Below, piece by piece: positions 43,388 through 52,470 of a stretch of DNA of 64,000 nucleotides. Below the pieces are notes generated by a model that ran no database searches, had not been told where the DNA came from, and saw only the letters and a list, made by a program, of their open reading frames with translations. The translations under genes were made by a program, and so were the position numbers. The stretch comes from Candidatus Kuenenia stuttgartensis (GTDB taxonomy: Bacteria > Planctomycetota > Planctomycetia > Gemmatales > Gemmataceae). The stretch lies in NCBI GenBank assembly GCA_945875585.1, contig CAMCLK010000013.1, positions 33,511 through 97,510 on the forward strand, in the 5' to 3' direction. How positions within the stretch are numbered: the stretch's first letter is position 1; each line of letters begins with the position of its first letter.

Positions 43388-44394
43388 GGTTTCACCATTG
43401 TGGGGAGTGCGCCTGCAGCATGGAGACCCAAAACGGCATAAGCTGTTCCGGCATGGGTGATAAAGTGTGCTTTGTCATTGTTGAGAGATCTTACAAACCA
43501 TCGGCCTGAATCTTTTTGTTCTTTCAGCAGCCAGGCAACGCCTTTGCGTGTCGGATCGCTAGCACCTTTGGATTGAACAAGAACCATCACAGCCAAACCT
43601 GTGGCATATCCGTCCGATGGTGCTGTTTCGGGTTCATTCGGGGTTCCATCTTTTCGCTTCCATTTTCCCAACGATGAAAGGCTCCAGCCTCCATCGGGGC
43701 GTTGCAGTTTCAGCAAGGTGTCAAGCGTTGCATCTCGATCTTCCTGCGCCATGGCCCTTTTGTCGTAATGAGCGGCCCAAACTTGATGTAGGCGATGGTG
43801 CAACGGTAGGTCTTTGACGGTTTTCAGATAGGCGGTGATTCTGTCCAACCGCGACACCGCATCGGGCGTCTTTTCCAGATACCCCGGGGCAGCTGTTGTG
43901 GCCAAAAGCGCAGCAACAGCACCATAACCGTCGTCGCTTTCCGAAGGTGGCCAATCACACTTCAACCAATCCCAAGCACCGTCTGGCCTCTGCAGCTTCC
44001 ATTGCCGGTCTAGCGCCATACGCGCCGGTTCACTGGTTTCCTTGGCACCTGTCAGCCGATCGTGCAGGGCAAGGGCTTGAGCCGTGGCAACCACCTCAGC
44101 GGGCCAACGGGGGGCATTTTTGTCCCAGTTGCGTGCCCTGTCTTGAAAAAAGGCAAGTACTTCAGCATGTTCGGCACCCGGTTTACCGATCAGGGGGCGC
44201 GCCACAACGTAGGGGTAGTTCGTGTGGCATGTGCCGCATTTGCGCTGCCGAGTCCACGCTAGGTTGATCTGGTCTAGAAACGTTGCCACGCGTTCGGGCG
44301 CAAAAGCCAAGGCGGCTTTTTCGTCTGCTTTGTTAGGCGCGGGGGCATCTGCTTGTGGTAGTGCCAAGGCCAGCATCATAAGCAGCGGGTTCAT
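43384..44394 (-). CDS. Secreted terpene-cyclase-like toroid protein with a CxxCH site
   Basis: The ATG at 44394 starts a leader (MNPLLMMLALALPQADA); the longer frame adds 40 residues without signal features. The 336-residue product has CGTCHTNYPYVVARP (Cys53, Cys56, His57), a heme c type site. Squalene-cyclase/prenyltransferase-like alpha-toroid repeats follow (LQRPDGAWDWLKCDW, LQRPDGGWSLSSLGKW). The DxDD acid motif of true squalene-hopene cyclases is not seen, so a binding or structural role is more likely than cyclisation. The gene overlaps the TPR gene by 4 bases. Confidence 0.83.
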   Translation of the reverse strand: MNPLLMMLALALPQADAPAPNKADEKAALAFAPERVATFLDQINLAWTRQRKCGTCHTNYPYVVARPLIGKPGAEHAEVLAFFQDRARNWDKNAPRWPAEVVATAQALALHDRLTGAKETSEPARMALDRQWKLQRPDGAWDWLKCDWPPSESDDGYGAVAALLATTAAPGYLEKTPDAVSRLDRITAYLKTVKDLPLHHRLHQVWAAHYDKRAMAQEDRDATLDTLLKLQRPDGGWSLSSLGKWKRKDGTPNEPETAPSDGYATGLAVMVLVQSKGASDPTRKGVAWLLKEQKDSGRWFVRSLNNDKAHFITHAGTAYAVLGLHAAGALPTMVKP

Positions 44395-44545
44395 GGGCTT
44401 CGACTCCGGCAGTGAGGGCATCTGTTTCAAAGCGCGTGGGCAGGCTATCACCATCTCAAGCCATTCACGCGGGTGGAGCAAGTGAAAATGTGACCGGTGT
44501 TCGCATAGGGGCACGCATTGTAAGCTGACATTGGAGGATTAGACC

Positions 44546-45634
44546 ATGACCATATGCCGATTCGGAATTCTGGGTACCGCCACCATCGCCCGGAAGAATT
44601 GGAAAGCGATCCGACTTTCAGACAATGCATGCGTGACAGCCGTGGCGAGCCGCCAACCAGCTAAAGCTCAGGCATTTATCGACGAATGCTCGGAAGAAGT
44701 GCCTCCGGGTGGCCCAGTTGCAGCGGTCAGCTACGAAGACCTGCTTAAGCGTGAAGACGTTGACGCTGTTTATATCCCACTTCCAACCGGAATCCGTGCG
44801 GAATGGGTTCAAAAAGCTGCCCGTGCTGGAAAGCATGTGCTGTGCGAAAAACCGTGCGGTTCGAACCTTGGTGAAGTTCTTGAAATGGTTTCCGCCTGCA
44901 AGGCTGCCAACGTTCAGTTCATGGACGGCGTGATGTTCATGCACAGCGGCAGGTTGCCATTGGTACGTCAGGTACTCGATGACGGTACCTCGGTAGGAAA
45001 TATCCGTCGCATTACCAGCCAATTCAGCTTCGCGGCCCCGCCGGAGTTTCTGACGGGCAATATCCGTGCAGATCATGCTCTGGAACCGCTGGGGTGCCTC
45101 GGAGACTTGGGTTGGTACAACTCCCGGCTGACATTGTTCGTGATGGATTATCAGATGCCTGAAAAGGTTTCGGGCCGTTTGCTTCTGGGCCACGGCCCGG
45201 CAGGTAAGCAGGTGCCGCTGGAGTTTTCCGCGGAACTGTTCTTCCACGGTGGGGTGACGGCATCTTTCTTCAATTCATTCCGCACGCAACACCAGCAATG
45301 GGCTCACATCAGTGGCGACAAGGGTTGGTTGAGCATCCCGGATTTTGTATTGCCATATCAGGGATGCGAGTCGTCGTTTGAGGTGAACAACGCGCATTTC
45401 CATATCGCGGGCTGTTCATTCCACATGCAGGGACATCCGCGCCGCTTCGCGGCGATCGAGCAAGCAGATGGAGCGCCCGATAGCCAGGAAACGAGCATGA
45501 TCCACACGTTCTCAACCCTTGCGCTCTCAGGCAAACCGGATCCATTCTGGGGCGACATCGCCATCAAGACCCAAAGCATACTCGACGCCTTGGTCAAATC
45601 CGCAGCTATGGACGGGGCGTTAGTCACTGTTTGA
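44546..45634 (+). CDS. Gfo/Idh/MocA family NAD(P)-dependent oxidoreductase, cytoplasmic
   Basis: The 362-residue protein has an N-terminal Rossmann domain (FGILGTATIARKNW, residues 6-19) and the catalytic-type EKP (101-103, HVLCEKPCGSN). A C-terminal alpha/beta domain has the block GCLGDLGWYNSRL that usually supplies substrate-site residues. No export signal is present, unlike the other two members in the window. GGAGG precedes the ATG. It resembles sugar- or trans-dihydrodiol-type dehydrogenases; the substrate is unknown. It is transcribed alone between two minus-strand groups. Confidence 0.92.
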   Translation: MTICRFGILGTATIARKNWKAIRLSDNACVTAVASRQPAKAQAFIDECSEEVPPGGPVAAVSYEDLLKREDVDAVYIPLPTGIRAEWVQKAARAGKHVLCEKPCGSNLGEVLEMVSACKAANVQFMDGVMFMHSGRLPLVRQVLDDGTSVGNIRRITSQFSFAAPPEFLTGNIRADHALEPLGCLGDLGWYNSRLTLFVMDYQMPEKVSGRLLLGHGPAGKQVPLEFSAELFFHGGVTASFFNSFRTQHQQWAHISGDKGWLSIPDFVLPYQGCESSFEVNNAHFHIAGCSFHMQGHPRRFAAIEQADGAPDSQETSMIHTFSTLALSGKPDPFWGDIAIKTQSILDALVKSAAMDGALVTV

Positions 45635-45673
45635 TGTCTTGAAACGAGATTAACGATAGCATTCGGGAACCGG

Positions 45674-47311
45674 TTATTTTTTGCCGGATGCTGCCGTTAC
45701 CGATATCAACCAGATCGTTTCCAGTTCCACACCCATGCGGGCAGGAACATGCGCCACAGATGACAGTGGCGCGGGAGTTGCTGCGCGCCCAACGATGGTT
45801 ATTGGCCCGGAATAAGGCTTCCCATCGGTGGTGAATTTCAACGTGACGGAAGTCGCTGTAGGCCCTTTTGTATCCGAAACGGTTTCCGGTGCAGTCACAC
45901 CGGCGGGAAGGCCTTCCGCCTTAATAGTGATGGGGCCTACCGGGCCTTTGCGGGCGATTTTCACGGTCAATTCGCCGGGTTTGTCCTTGGTGGTCACCGC
46001 GGAATCGGCGGAGGCGTCGAGCTGAAATTCCACTGGCTCCGGGCGTACGGTCAGGAGGTAACGATACTTGTCTCCCCCATGGCCAAACCGGTCCGTTACC
46101 TGCAGGGTGTAATTGCCATCCACAGACGCAGCAACAGTCAGGGTTGGATCTGGATTCGACCCCGAGTCGTCTACTTCTGTTACGACCTTGCCCATCGGAT
46201 CGATCCAACGGATTACCGGATCAATGATTGAACCGAGCGATCGACCCTGAACCATCACCAGCAATCGCTGCCCCTTCTTCATAGCCACAGTGTGGGCATT
46301 GCGTTGCAATGGGACTGTCAATTGACCCGTTACGGCCCCCGGTATGGAAAGCGCCTCTGGGCCTTTGCCCAGAAGTATTGAAGTTGGAAGTGGTGTGGAC
46401 CATACCGTGGCCTGTCCGGCTATTCCGGAGAGAGTTACCCTGCAGGCGCGAGTTCCAGCAGGCAATGACAGGCCCTCTCCTTCTGAATGTTCCGCAGGTG
46501 CGGTTATCGGCGGGTTGATGACCTGAGCCTTTGAACCCATTGGGATATTCCAGCCCCGGGGTTCCACAGTTGCGGTTTGTCCGGCAGGCACGGCAAGTGG
46601 AATAGCGTGGGTAGCATATGGTCCTGTTGTCAGAGTCAGACGATAAACAGAGGTGGCATTACCGAAAAATCCGATGTTGCTGTCTGGCGCTGATGGGAAG
46701 GCAAACACCCTGACAATGTGGTTACCATCTGCCTTGGCTGTATATCCCAGACGAGGGTCGAGGCCCAGATCGTCGTGGTTTTCGGCAACAACTTTTCCGG
46801 CGGGCGAGACGACTTGCAGAACCGCATCCATGGGAGAACCCAGCCGGTTGTTGGCATCCAGCGCGGCAACCAGAGTCTGACCTTTTTTGATATTTACCGT
46901 GAAACCATCCACTTCACCCTTGGTGAGGGCCCCATTGATCAACACTGGCAGCGAGACAGGCTTGGTATCGGCAGGTTTGTTGTTGGGCTCGGTTTCGTTG
47001 ATTTCTGGGATATTGCCCACCAGAAATGGCACAACCGCTGAAGCTCCCTCACTGTTGTAAAGCCTGAGCCAGAAGCGATCAGTTGCAAGATTGCCGGGGA
47101 TTTCCAGCTCCAGTTTTCCGGAATCCTTGAGGGGCGTTGCTTTGATGCCGGGCGACCAGATCTTGATGTCGGCCCAAGAGAATGTGCCACTGCAGGTGAC
47201 AATTACTTTGGAACCGCGCACACCCCCCGCTGGAAACAGGTGCGTGAGGGTGGGGGGGGCGGCTTGCGCACCTGCGGAGCAGAGGAGCAGGATTACAAGG
47301 GAACGGATCAC
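45674..47311 (-). CDS. Secreted PPC-domain (bacterial pre-peptidase C-terminal) protein
   Basis: The start is GTG at 47311, overlapping the DUF1501 stop (GTGA). The 545-residue product has a signal peptide (MIRSLVILLLCSAGAQA), an IPT-like first domain (LTHLFPAGGVRGSKVIVTCSG), PPC-type beta-sandwiches at about 100-220 and 330-410 (typical NETEPNNKPADTKPV and DGNYTLQVTDRFGHGG), and a C-terminal beta domain. No catalytic motif is seen, so it is probably a binding or structural partner of the DUF1549 and DUF1501 proteins upstream. Confidence 0.87.
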   Translation of the reverse strand: MIRSLVILLLCSAGAQAAPPTLTHLFPAGGVRGSKVIVTCSGTFSWADIKIWSPGIKATPLKDSGKLELEIPGNLATDRFWLRLYNSEGASAVVPFLVGNIPEINETEPNNKPADTKPVSLPVLINGALTKGEVDGFTVNIKKGQTLVAALDANNRLGSPMDAVLQVVSPAGKVVAENHDDLGLDPRLGYTAKADGNHIVRVFAFPSAPDSNIGFFGNATSVYRLTLTTGPYATHAIPLAVPAGQTATVEPRGWNIPMGSKAQVINPPITAPAEHSEGEGLSLPAGTRACRVTLSGIAGQATVWSTPLPTSILLGKGPEALSIPGAVTGQLTVPLQRNAHTVAMKKGQRLLVMVQGRSLGSIIDPVIRWIDPMGKVVTEVDDSGSNPDPTLTVAASVDGNYTLQVTDRFGHGGDKYRYLLTVRPEPVEFQLDASADSAVTTKDKPGELTVKIARKGPVGPITIKAEGLPAGVTAPETVSDTKGPTATSVTLKFTTDGKPYSGPITIVGRAATPAPLSSVAHVPARMGVELETIWLISVTAASGKK

Positions 47312-48639
47312 ATCAGCTCCGCAATGGTCCGGGGGTCGCTAACGATATGCGCAGGGCGACCATTAGCGCCATACAGAATCTTGTTAGGGTCGATACCTAG
47401 CTTGGTATAAACACTGGCAACCAAGTTTTCCGGCCCATAAATCTTTTCGACAGCGGCATAACCATTGCGGTCGGTTGCTCCCACCACCTGACCGCGCGGC
47501 GTGCCGCAACCAGCAACCAGAATCGAGATGGCACTGGACCAGTGATCCCGGCCCGGAGTGGTGGAACCAGGCAATGTCGATATCTTGGGAGTGCGACCAA
47601 ATTCGCCCATGACCAAAACCAGCGTCGTGTCGAGCATCCCGCGTTGATCGAGATCCTCAATTAGCGTGGCCACGACCGATTCCAGTGCCTGCCCCTGTTT
47701 TTTGAACGCCGGGAAGATATTGGAGTGGTGATCCCAACCACCATCGTTGATGGTCACAAAAGGTACGCCGGCTTCCACCAGACGCCGTGCCAGCAAGGCA
47801 CGCTGCCCGAGTGAGTTTCGGCCAAAGGCATCGCGTACACGGTCTGGTTCCCGGTGCACTTCGAAGGCTCTCTGCGCCACGGCGGAGCGCATGAGTGAAA
47901 CGGCTTGTGTGTAATTCTCGTCCATTCCACGCACTGGGTCGCCAGCGGCACGGTCCTGAAATCGCATGAGCTGATCAAGGCGCGTGCGCAGTTCCCGGCG
48001 GCCGGTTACACGCGAGTCGTTCAGTTCCCGTGGAATAGTGACATCGCGGACAGAAAAAACCGATTGATTGGGGTCGTCTGAAACCACAAAAGGCGCGTGG
48101 CGTGAACCCAGAAAATTCGGGCCACCCGACCGTGTCATGCTTGGAATCGAAAAATAGGCGGGCAATCCACCGGGTGCACCACGCTCCGCGGAAGTCACCG
48201 ATCCCATGCTGGGATGGAAACTCACAAAAGCGCCGCAACTCACAGGAATGCGGGTGGGTGCACCTGTCATCATGTAGTGGTTGCCGGCACCATGGTTGTT
48301 TTGATCGTGTCGGACCGAGCGAACAATGGTGAGTTTGTTGCTGATGGCGGCAAGTCGGGTCATGTTTTCGGAAAAGAACATGCCGGGCACGCGGGTGGCA
48401 ATTGGCTTAAACTCACCGCGGATTTCCGCGGGGGCATCCGGCTTGGGATCGAATGTTTCGATATGGCTGGGGCCGCCGTCCAGCCAGAAAAGAATACAGC
48501 TTGTTGGAGGCGTGGATGGTTGGCCCGGGTTCTGTCGGGCGCGCAGCGCGCCAACAAACCCGCCACCCAGCAAAGCACCCAGCCCAAGGCTTAGGCTGTC
48601 ACGCCGGCTGATCCCTTCACAATTGCTATATACCGACAT
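47308..48639 (-). CDS. DUF1501 Tat-exported protein, second copy
   Basis: The 443-residue protein has a twin-arginine leader (SRRDSLSLGLGALLGGG, Arg12-Arg13), the DUF1501 blocks CILFWLDGGPSHIETFDPKP, WDHHSN, LVMGEFGRTP and RDHWS, and GGGAGG before the ATG. It lies 14 bases after the DUF1549/DUF1553 gene and overlaps the PPC gene, so the three form one operon. The order (cytochrome-like gene first, DUF1501 second) matches the first module at 3480-7992. Confidence 0.93.
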   Translation of the reverse strand: MSVYSNCEGISRRDSLSLGLGALLGGGFVGALRARQNPGQPSTPPTSCILFWLDGGPSHIETFDPKPDAPAEIRGEFKPIATRVPGMFFSENMTRLAAISNKLTIVRSVRHDQNNHGAGNHYMMTGAPTRIPVSCGAFVSFHPSMGSVTSAERGAPGGLPAYFSIPSMTRSGGPNFLGSRHAPFVVSDDPNQSVFSVRDVTIPRELNDSRVTGRRELRTRLDQLMRFQDRAAGDPVRGMDENYTQAVSLMRSAVAQRAFEVHREPDRVRDAFGRNSLGQRALLARRLVEAGVPFVTINDGGWDHHSNIFPAFKKQGQALESVVATLIEDLDQRGMLDTTLVLVMGEFGRTPKISTLPGSTTPGRDHWSSAISILVAGCGTPRGQVVGATDRNGYAAVEKIYGPENLVASVYTKLGIDPNKILYGANGRPAHIVSDPRTIAELM

Positions 48640-48653
48640 CGGAACCTCCCAGG

Positions 48654-50876
48654 TCAGTCGATGAACACAAATTCCGGGGTATTGAGCAGCGCCCAGAAAA
48701 GATCTTCCACGGCCATCCGCCTATTCTTCCCATCTACGGGAAACGCTGCCAAGGCAGTCTTTGCCTCGGCGGCAGAGGGCAGTCGGCCATATATGAACAG
48801 ATAGGCAGTATCCACAATGGCTGCATCTGTTTCTTTCGATGCAGCCAATCGCGCGGGACGCGCATTGTCGAGTGAAAACTTTCCGTTCAGTGCGGGCGAA
48901 TTCATCAAGTGCAGCACTTGAGGGGTGGTGCTGTCCGAAGTCCGTTCGCAGGGTGGATCCTGATTGGGGTCCGGCCTGCCGTAGGTATCCAGAAACAGCG
49001 ACGAAGCGCGGTAGGTCCACAATTCAACAGCACGGGAACCCGGAGGCATGGCGGAAAACGTTTCTTCGACATCCAAGATATCGTTGACCGCGTCGAGCAA
49101 AGTCTCGGCGCGAAAACGCTCGCGGTAATAACGGGAAAAATTGCGCAGGTCTCCCGCATTGCGATCATTCGGAGTTGAACCCAATGCAAATGTGCGTGAT
49201 GTGGCAATGAAGCGGATCAATTTTTTGATGTCGTAACCGTCGCGGCGGAATTGATCGGCAAGCTGGTCGAGCAGGGCGGCATTGGTTGCTGGGTTGGTGG
49301 CTCGGATATCATCGACTGGTTCAACAATTCCCTGACCCATCAGTTCGCGCCACACCCGGTTTGCCATCACCCGGGCAAACCATGGATTTTTAGGATCCGT
49401 CATCCACGCTGCCAACGGAACCCGAGGGTCATCACCCGCTGCTACCGTTACGGCTGGACCCGCCAGAAGTTTAATCCCTACGGGTTCGAGTGTACGCCCG
49501 TGGAGAAGCGTGCCCGAATCGCGCGTGAAGATACTTTCCTCTCCACCGGATATGGGTGGAGACAGACCTTGGCCCTTCCTGCCAATGCGTGAGAAGAAAG
49601 CGGCAAATCCGTAAAAGTCGTCCTGACTCCAGACTTCAAAAGGGTGGTGGTGGCACTTGGCGCATTCCAATCGTACCCCCAGAAACAATTGACTGACCGA
49701 GGATGCGATTTCCACGGGTTCAGGACGGTCGCGGAAAAGAACCGCGGCGCCGTTGCGCCACGAACTTCCCTGCGCGGTCACCAATGAGGTGACGAACTGG
49801 TCGTAAGGCAGGTTGGACCTAAAGGCTTCACGCAACCAAGCGTCGATGCTTCGGGTTGCCTTGATACCGGCCCGAAAAGGGTTGGGCCGTAGCAAGTCGG
49901 CCCACTTGTTGGCCCAGAAATCGGCATATTCGGGTCGTTCCAGAAGCTGGTCGAGTGTTTTCGCGTGCTTGTCTGGAGATTTGTCCGCTAGAAAAGTGCG
50001 TACCTCCTCTGGCGTGGGCAATGTGCCAATCAGCCGAACGTAGGCGCGCCTAAGCCATGTGGTTTCGCTGGCCAGTTGTGAAGGAGTAATCCCCAGAACC
50101 TTGAGCTTGTCGCGCACATGGCCGTCAATCGGGTGGCCCGATGCAAGCACGCTGTAAGCGGTTTCCGGGGGTGTTCCGGCCAGCGGAATGGTAATTCCGG
50201 TAACAGTGATGTGATTCATGTAGCGGGCCATGATGGCGGCCTCGCCCGGTAGGACACCGGCTTTAACGACTCCATTGCCACCAACGGTGGCGACTGTGTT
50301 TTCGTTGGAACTGAAGGCACTTCCGTCGGTAACATCACGCCTCGTACCATCGGAATAAATGGCCACTACTTTCAGGCCAATACTGGATCCTGGCTTGAGA
50401 CTGTGGTTTGGTGGATCCGAGATCACCTTTACGATACGCGGAGCATTGGCGGGTGTGCGGGGAGCGCCAGATCGGATCCACTCTTCGATCATTTTGTAAT
50501 GCGGGCCGTTGGCCTCCAGCTTTTTACCACCACCGTGTGGCATTTGGCCCGTTGGTTTCCGCAACAGCAGACTGTTGTTAGGGGATTCAACCTGCACCCG
50601 CCGGCCGCGGCCTTCACGGATAAGTGCCGCGTAATCGAAGTCGGAGTCAAAACCGAGCAACGAGAGAGCGAACCCGTTCTGTCCCCGTGACTTTCCATGG
50701 CAAGGGCCAGAATTGCAGCCAAAGCGTGTCAGGAGAGGCTGGATATCAGCTTCGAAAGTAACCGATGGGGTGGATTGAGCATGGCTGCTACCGCTGAACA
50801 ACAACATGCATCCAAGTAGAGCGATCGCGGATGAGCCGCCCGGCAGTTTTGGTTTTGGCAACCAGAGCGACTTCAT
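48654..50876 (-). CDS. DUF1549-DUF1553 protein with Big2-like domain and variant heme site
   Basis: The ATG at 50876 gives 740 residues with a signal peptide (cleaved near SSHAQ, 30-35). The N-terminal cytochrome-like block has CNSGPCHG (Cys54, Cys59, His60), a CxxxxCH instead of CxxCH. A bacterial Ig (Big2) domain lies at about 145-220 (YSDGTRRDVTDGSAFSS). DUF1549 spans about 250-450 and includes a normal CAKCHHHPFE, and DUF1553 spans about 510-720. It is the first gene of the DUF1549-DUF1501-PPC operon. The longer upstream frame is unlikely. Confidence 0.92.
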   Translation of the reverse strand: MKSLWLPKPKLPGGSSAIALLGCMLLFSGSSHAQSTPSVTFEADIQPLLTRFGCNSGPCHGKSRGQNGFALSLLGFDSDFDYAALIREGRGRRVQVESPNNSLLLRKPTGQMPHGGGKKLEANGPHYKMIEEWIRSGAPRTPANAPRIVKVISDPPNHSLKPGSSIGLKVVAIYSDGTRRDVTDGSAFSSNENTVATVGGNGVVKAGVLPGEAAIMARYMNHITVTGITIPLAGTPPETAYSVLASGHPIDGHVRDKLKVLGITPSQLASETTWLRRAYVRLIGTLPTPEEVRTFLADKSPDKHAKTLDQLLERPEYADFWANKWADLLRPNPFRAGIKATRSIDAWLREAFRSNLPYDQFVTSLVTAQGSSWRNGAAVLFRDRPEPVEIASSVSQLFLGVRLECAKCHHHPFEVWSQDDFYGFAAFFSRIGRKGQGLSPPISGGEESIFTRDSGTLLHGRTLEPVGIKLLAGPAVTVAAGDDPRVPLAAWMTDPKNPWFARVMANRVWRELMGQGIVEPVDDIRATNPATNAALLDQLADQFRRDGYDIKKLIRFIATSRTFALGSTPNDRNAGDLRNFSRYYRERFRAETLLDAVNDILDVEETFSAMPPGSRAVELWTYRASSLFLDTYGRPDPNQDPPCERTSDSTTPQVLHLMNSPALNGKFSLDNARPARLAASKETDAAIVDTAYLFIYGRLPSAAEAKTALAAFPVDGKNRRMAVEDLFWALLNTPEFVFID

Positions 50877-51064
50877 TGCGTTGCCCCAAGGCGGGATCAA
50901 TGCGGGGAGCATGAGGGGTGGGGAAGAGCCAGCCCAATACTTACTAGATTCTAATCTCTTATCGGATGAGCCGCAATCAATTCTTGGTTTCTTTGGCCCT
51001 CTACGATTATAGTGCCACCTCAACGGACTGCATAACTGGCAGTCTGGCCCATGGGATGTTGATC

Positions 51065-52366
51065 ATGAAATGTTTGCAAGTGCTGTTTTTGTCAGCTGTT
51101 GTGGCTGTTTTCGCGCATGCCGATGACTGGCCTCAGTGGATGGGACCTCAACGCGACAATGTCTGGCGCGAGGAAGGCATCGTTGAGTCGTTTTCTGACA
51201 GTGGCCCCAAAAAAGTCTGGAAGACTTCTATCGCTGGCGGCTACTCAGGCCCTGCTGTTGCAGGCGGCAAGGTTTTCATCACAGACTATGTCACCAAGGA
51301 CAATGTGAAGGTCGACAATTTTTCACGCGGTTCATTCAGCGGTACCGAACGGGTTCTTTGCCTCGACGAAGCCACGGGCAAGGTTCTGTGGAACCATGAG
51401 TACCCTGTGAAGTATGCGATCTCGTACCCTGCTGGACCTCGCTGCACACCCAATGTGGATGGAAAGTTGGTCTACACACTTGGCGCCGAAGGGAATCTTT
51501 TCTGCTTCGATATCGCGTCCGGCAAGATCGTGTGGTCGAAGGACCTGAAAACAGAATACGACACAAAGTCAGCACTTTGGGGGTATGCCAGCCATCCTCT
51601 GATTGATGGCAACAAATTCATATGCTTAGTGGGTGGTAAGGGCAGCCACACGGTTGCTTTCGACAAGACCACGGGTAAGGAACTCTGGCGGTCTCAAACT
51701 GCACCTGAGCAAGGCTACAGCCCGCCCACCATCATTGAAGCTGCTGGCGTGCGCCAACTCGTCATTCCTCGTCCCGACGCTGTGGCATCTCTCGACCCTG
51801 AGACAGGCAAATTGCTGTGGTCGGTGCCATATGCGGCTTCGAATGGGTCGATCATTATGTCGCCCCTCAAAATTGGTAACTATCTATTCGTTGCGGGATA
51901 CAGCAACAAGAATTTGTTGCTGAAGCTGGCAACCGACAAGCCGGGTGCCGAGGTGGTTTGGCAGGACAAAGCGAAGCATGCCTTTTCTCCAGTGAATGTC
52001 CAGCCCATGGTTGTGGATGGCGTTCTTTACGGATTCGATCAGGATGGCGATATGTCGGGCGTTGAGCTTCCAAGTGGCAAACGTCTGTGGTCCACCTCCG
52101 AGCCCATTGGCAAACGGAAGGTTGGTTCGGGCACGGCGTTTATTGTGCAGCACGGCAAGCGGCATTTCTTCTTTACCGAAACGGGGCATTTGGTGATCGG
52201 CACCTTGTCTCCGGAAGGTTTCAAGGAAACCAGCCGGGCGAAGCTACTTGATCCAACCAACAATGCTTTTGGCCGCGAAGTTCTTTGGTGCGCGCCCGCA
52301 TTTGCCAATAAGCGCATCTACGTTCGCAACGATTCCGAAATTGCCGCGTTCGATTTGGCAAAGTAA
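51065..52366 (+). CDS. Secreted PQQ-type beta-propeller protein, copy 2
   Basis: The ATG at 51065 starts a signal peptide (MKCLQVLFLSAVVAVFAHA); an ATG at 51056 is an alternative. The 433-residue product begins its mature part with DDWPQWMGPQRDN and has propeller blades such as VLCLDEATGKVLWNHEYP and TVAFDKTTGKELWRS. It is a paralogue of the proteins at 16897 and 53523. It is divergent from the DUF1549 operon, with 188 bases between that hold no visible gene. Function unknown beyond a probable extracytoplasmic role. Confidence 0.9.
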   Translation: MKCLQVLFLSAVVAVFAHADDWPQWMGPQRDNVWREEGIVESFSDSGPKKVWKTSIAGGYSGPAVAGGKVFITDYVTKDNVKVDNFSRGSFSGTERVLCLDEATGKVLWNHEYPVKYAISYPAGPRCTPNVDGKLVYTLGAEGNLFCFDIASGKIVWSKDLKTEYDTKSALWGYASHPLIDGNKFICLVGGKGSHTVAFDKTTGKELWRSQTAPEQGYSPPTIIEAAGVRQLVIPRPDAVASLDPETGKLLWSVPYAASNGSIIMSPLKIGNYLFVAGYSNKNLLLKLATDKPGAEVVWQDKAKHAFSPVNVQPMVVDGVLYGFDQDGDMSGVELPSGKRLWSTSEPIGKRKVGSGTAFIVQHGKRHFFFTETGHLVIGTLSPEGFKETSRAKLLDPTNNAFGREVLWCAPAFANKRIYVRNDSEIAAFDLAK

Positions 52367-52423
52367 CCCGAAACGATATCTGGTTGAGTTTCAGCCAGAA
52401 GTGGTTTCATGGATTTTAAGTGA

Positions 52424-52455
52424 GCCCGCCGCGCGGGGGACTTCGCGCGGCGGGC
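52424..52455. terminator. GC-rich 12-bp hairpin between convergent genes
   Basis: GCCCGCCGCGCG (52424-52435) and CGCGCGGCGGGC (52444-52455) are exact complements around an 8-base loop, between the propeller gene end (52366) and the ARPP-1-like gene end (52471). There is no long T-run, only an A-run (CCAAAAAATA) shortly after on the plus strand, which reads as a T-run into the stem from the minus side. Confidence 0.6.
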
Positions 52456-52470
52456 CTGATCCAAAAAATA

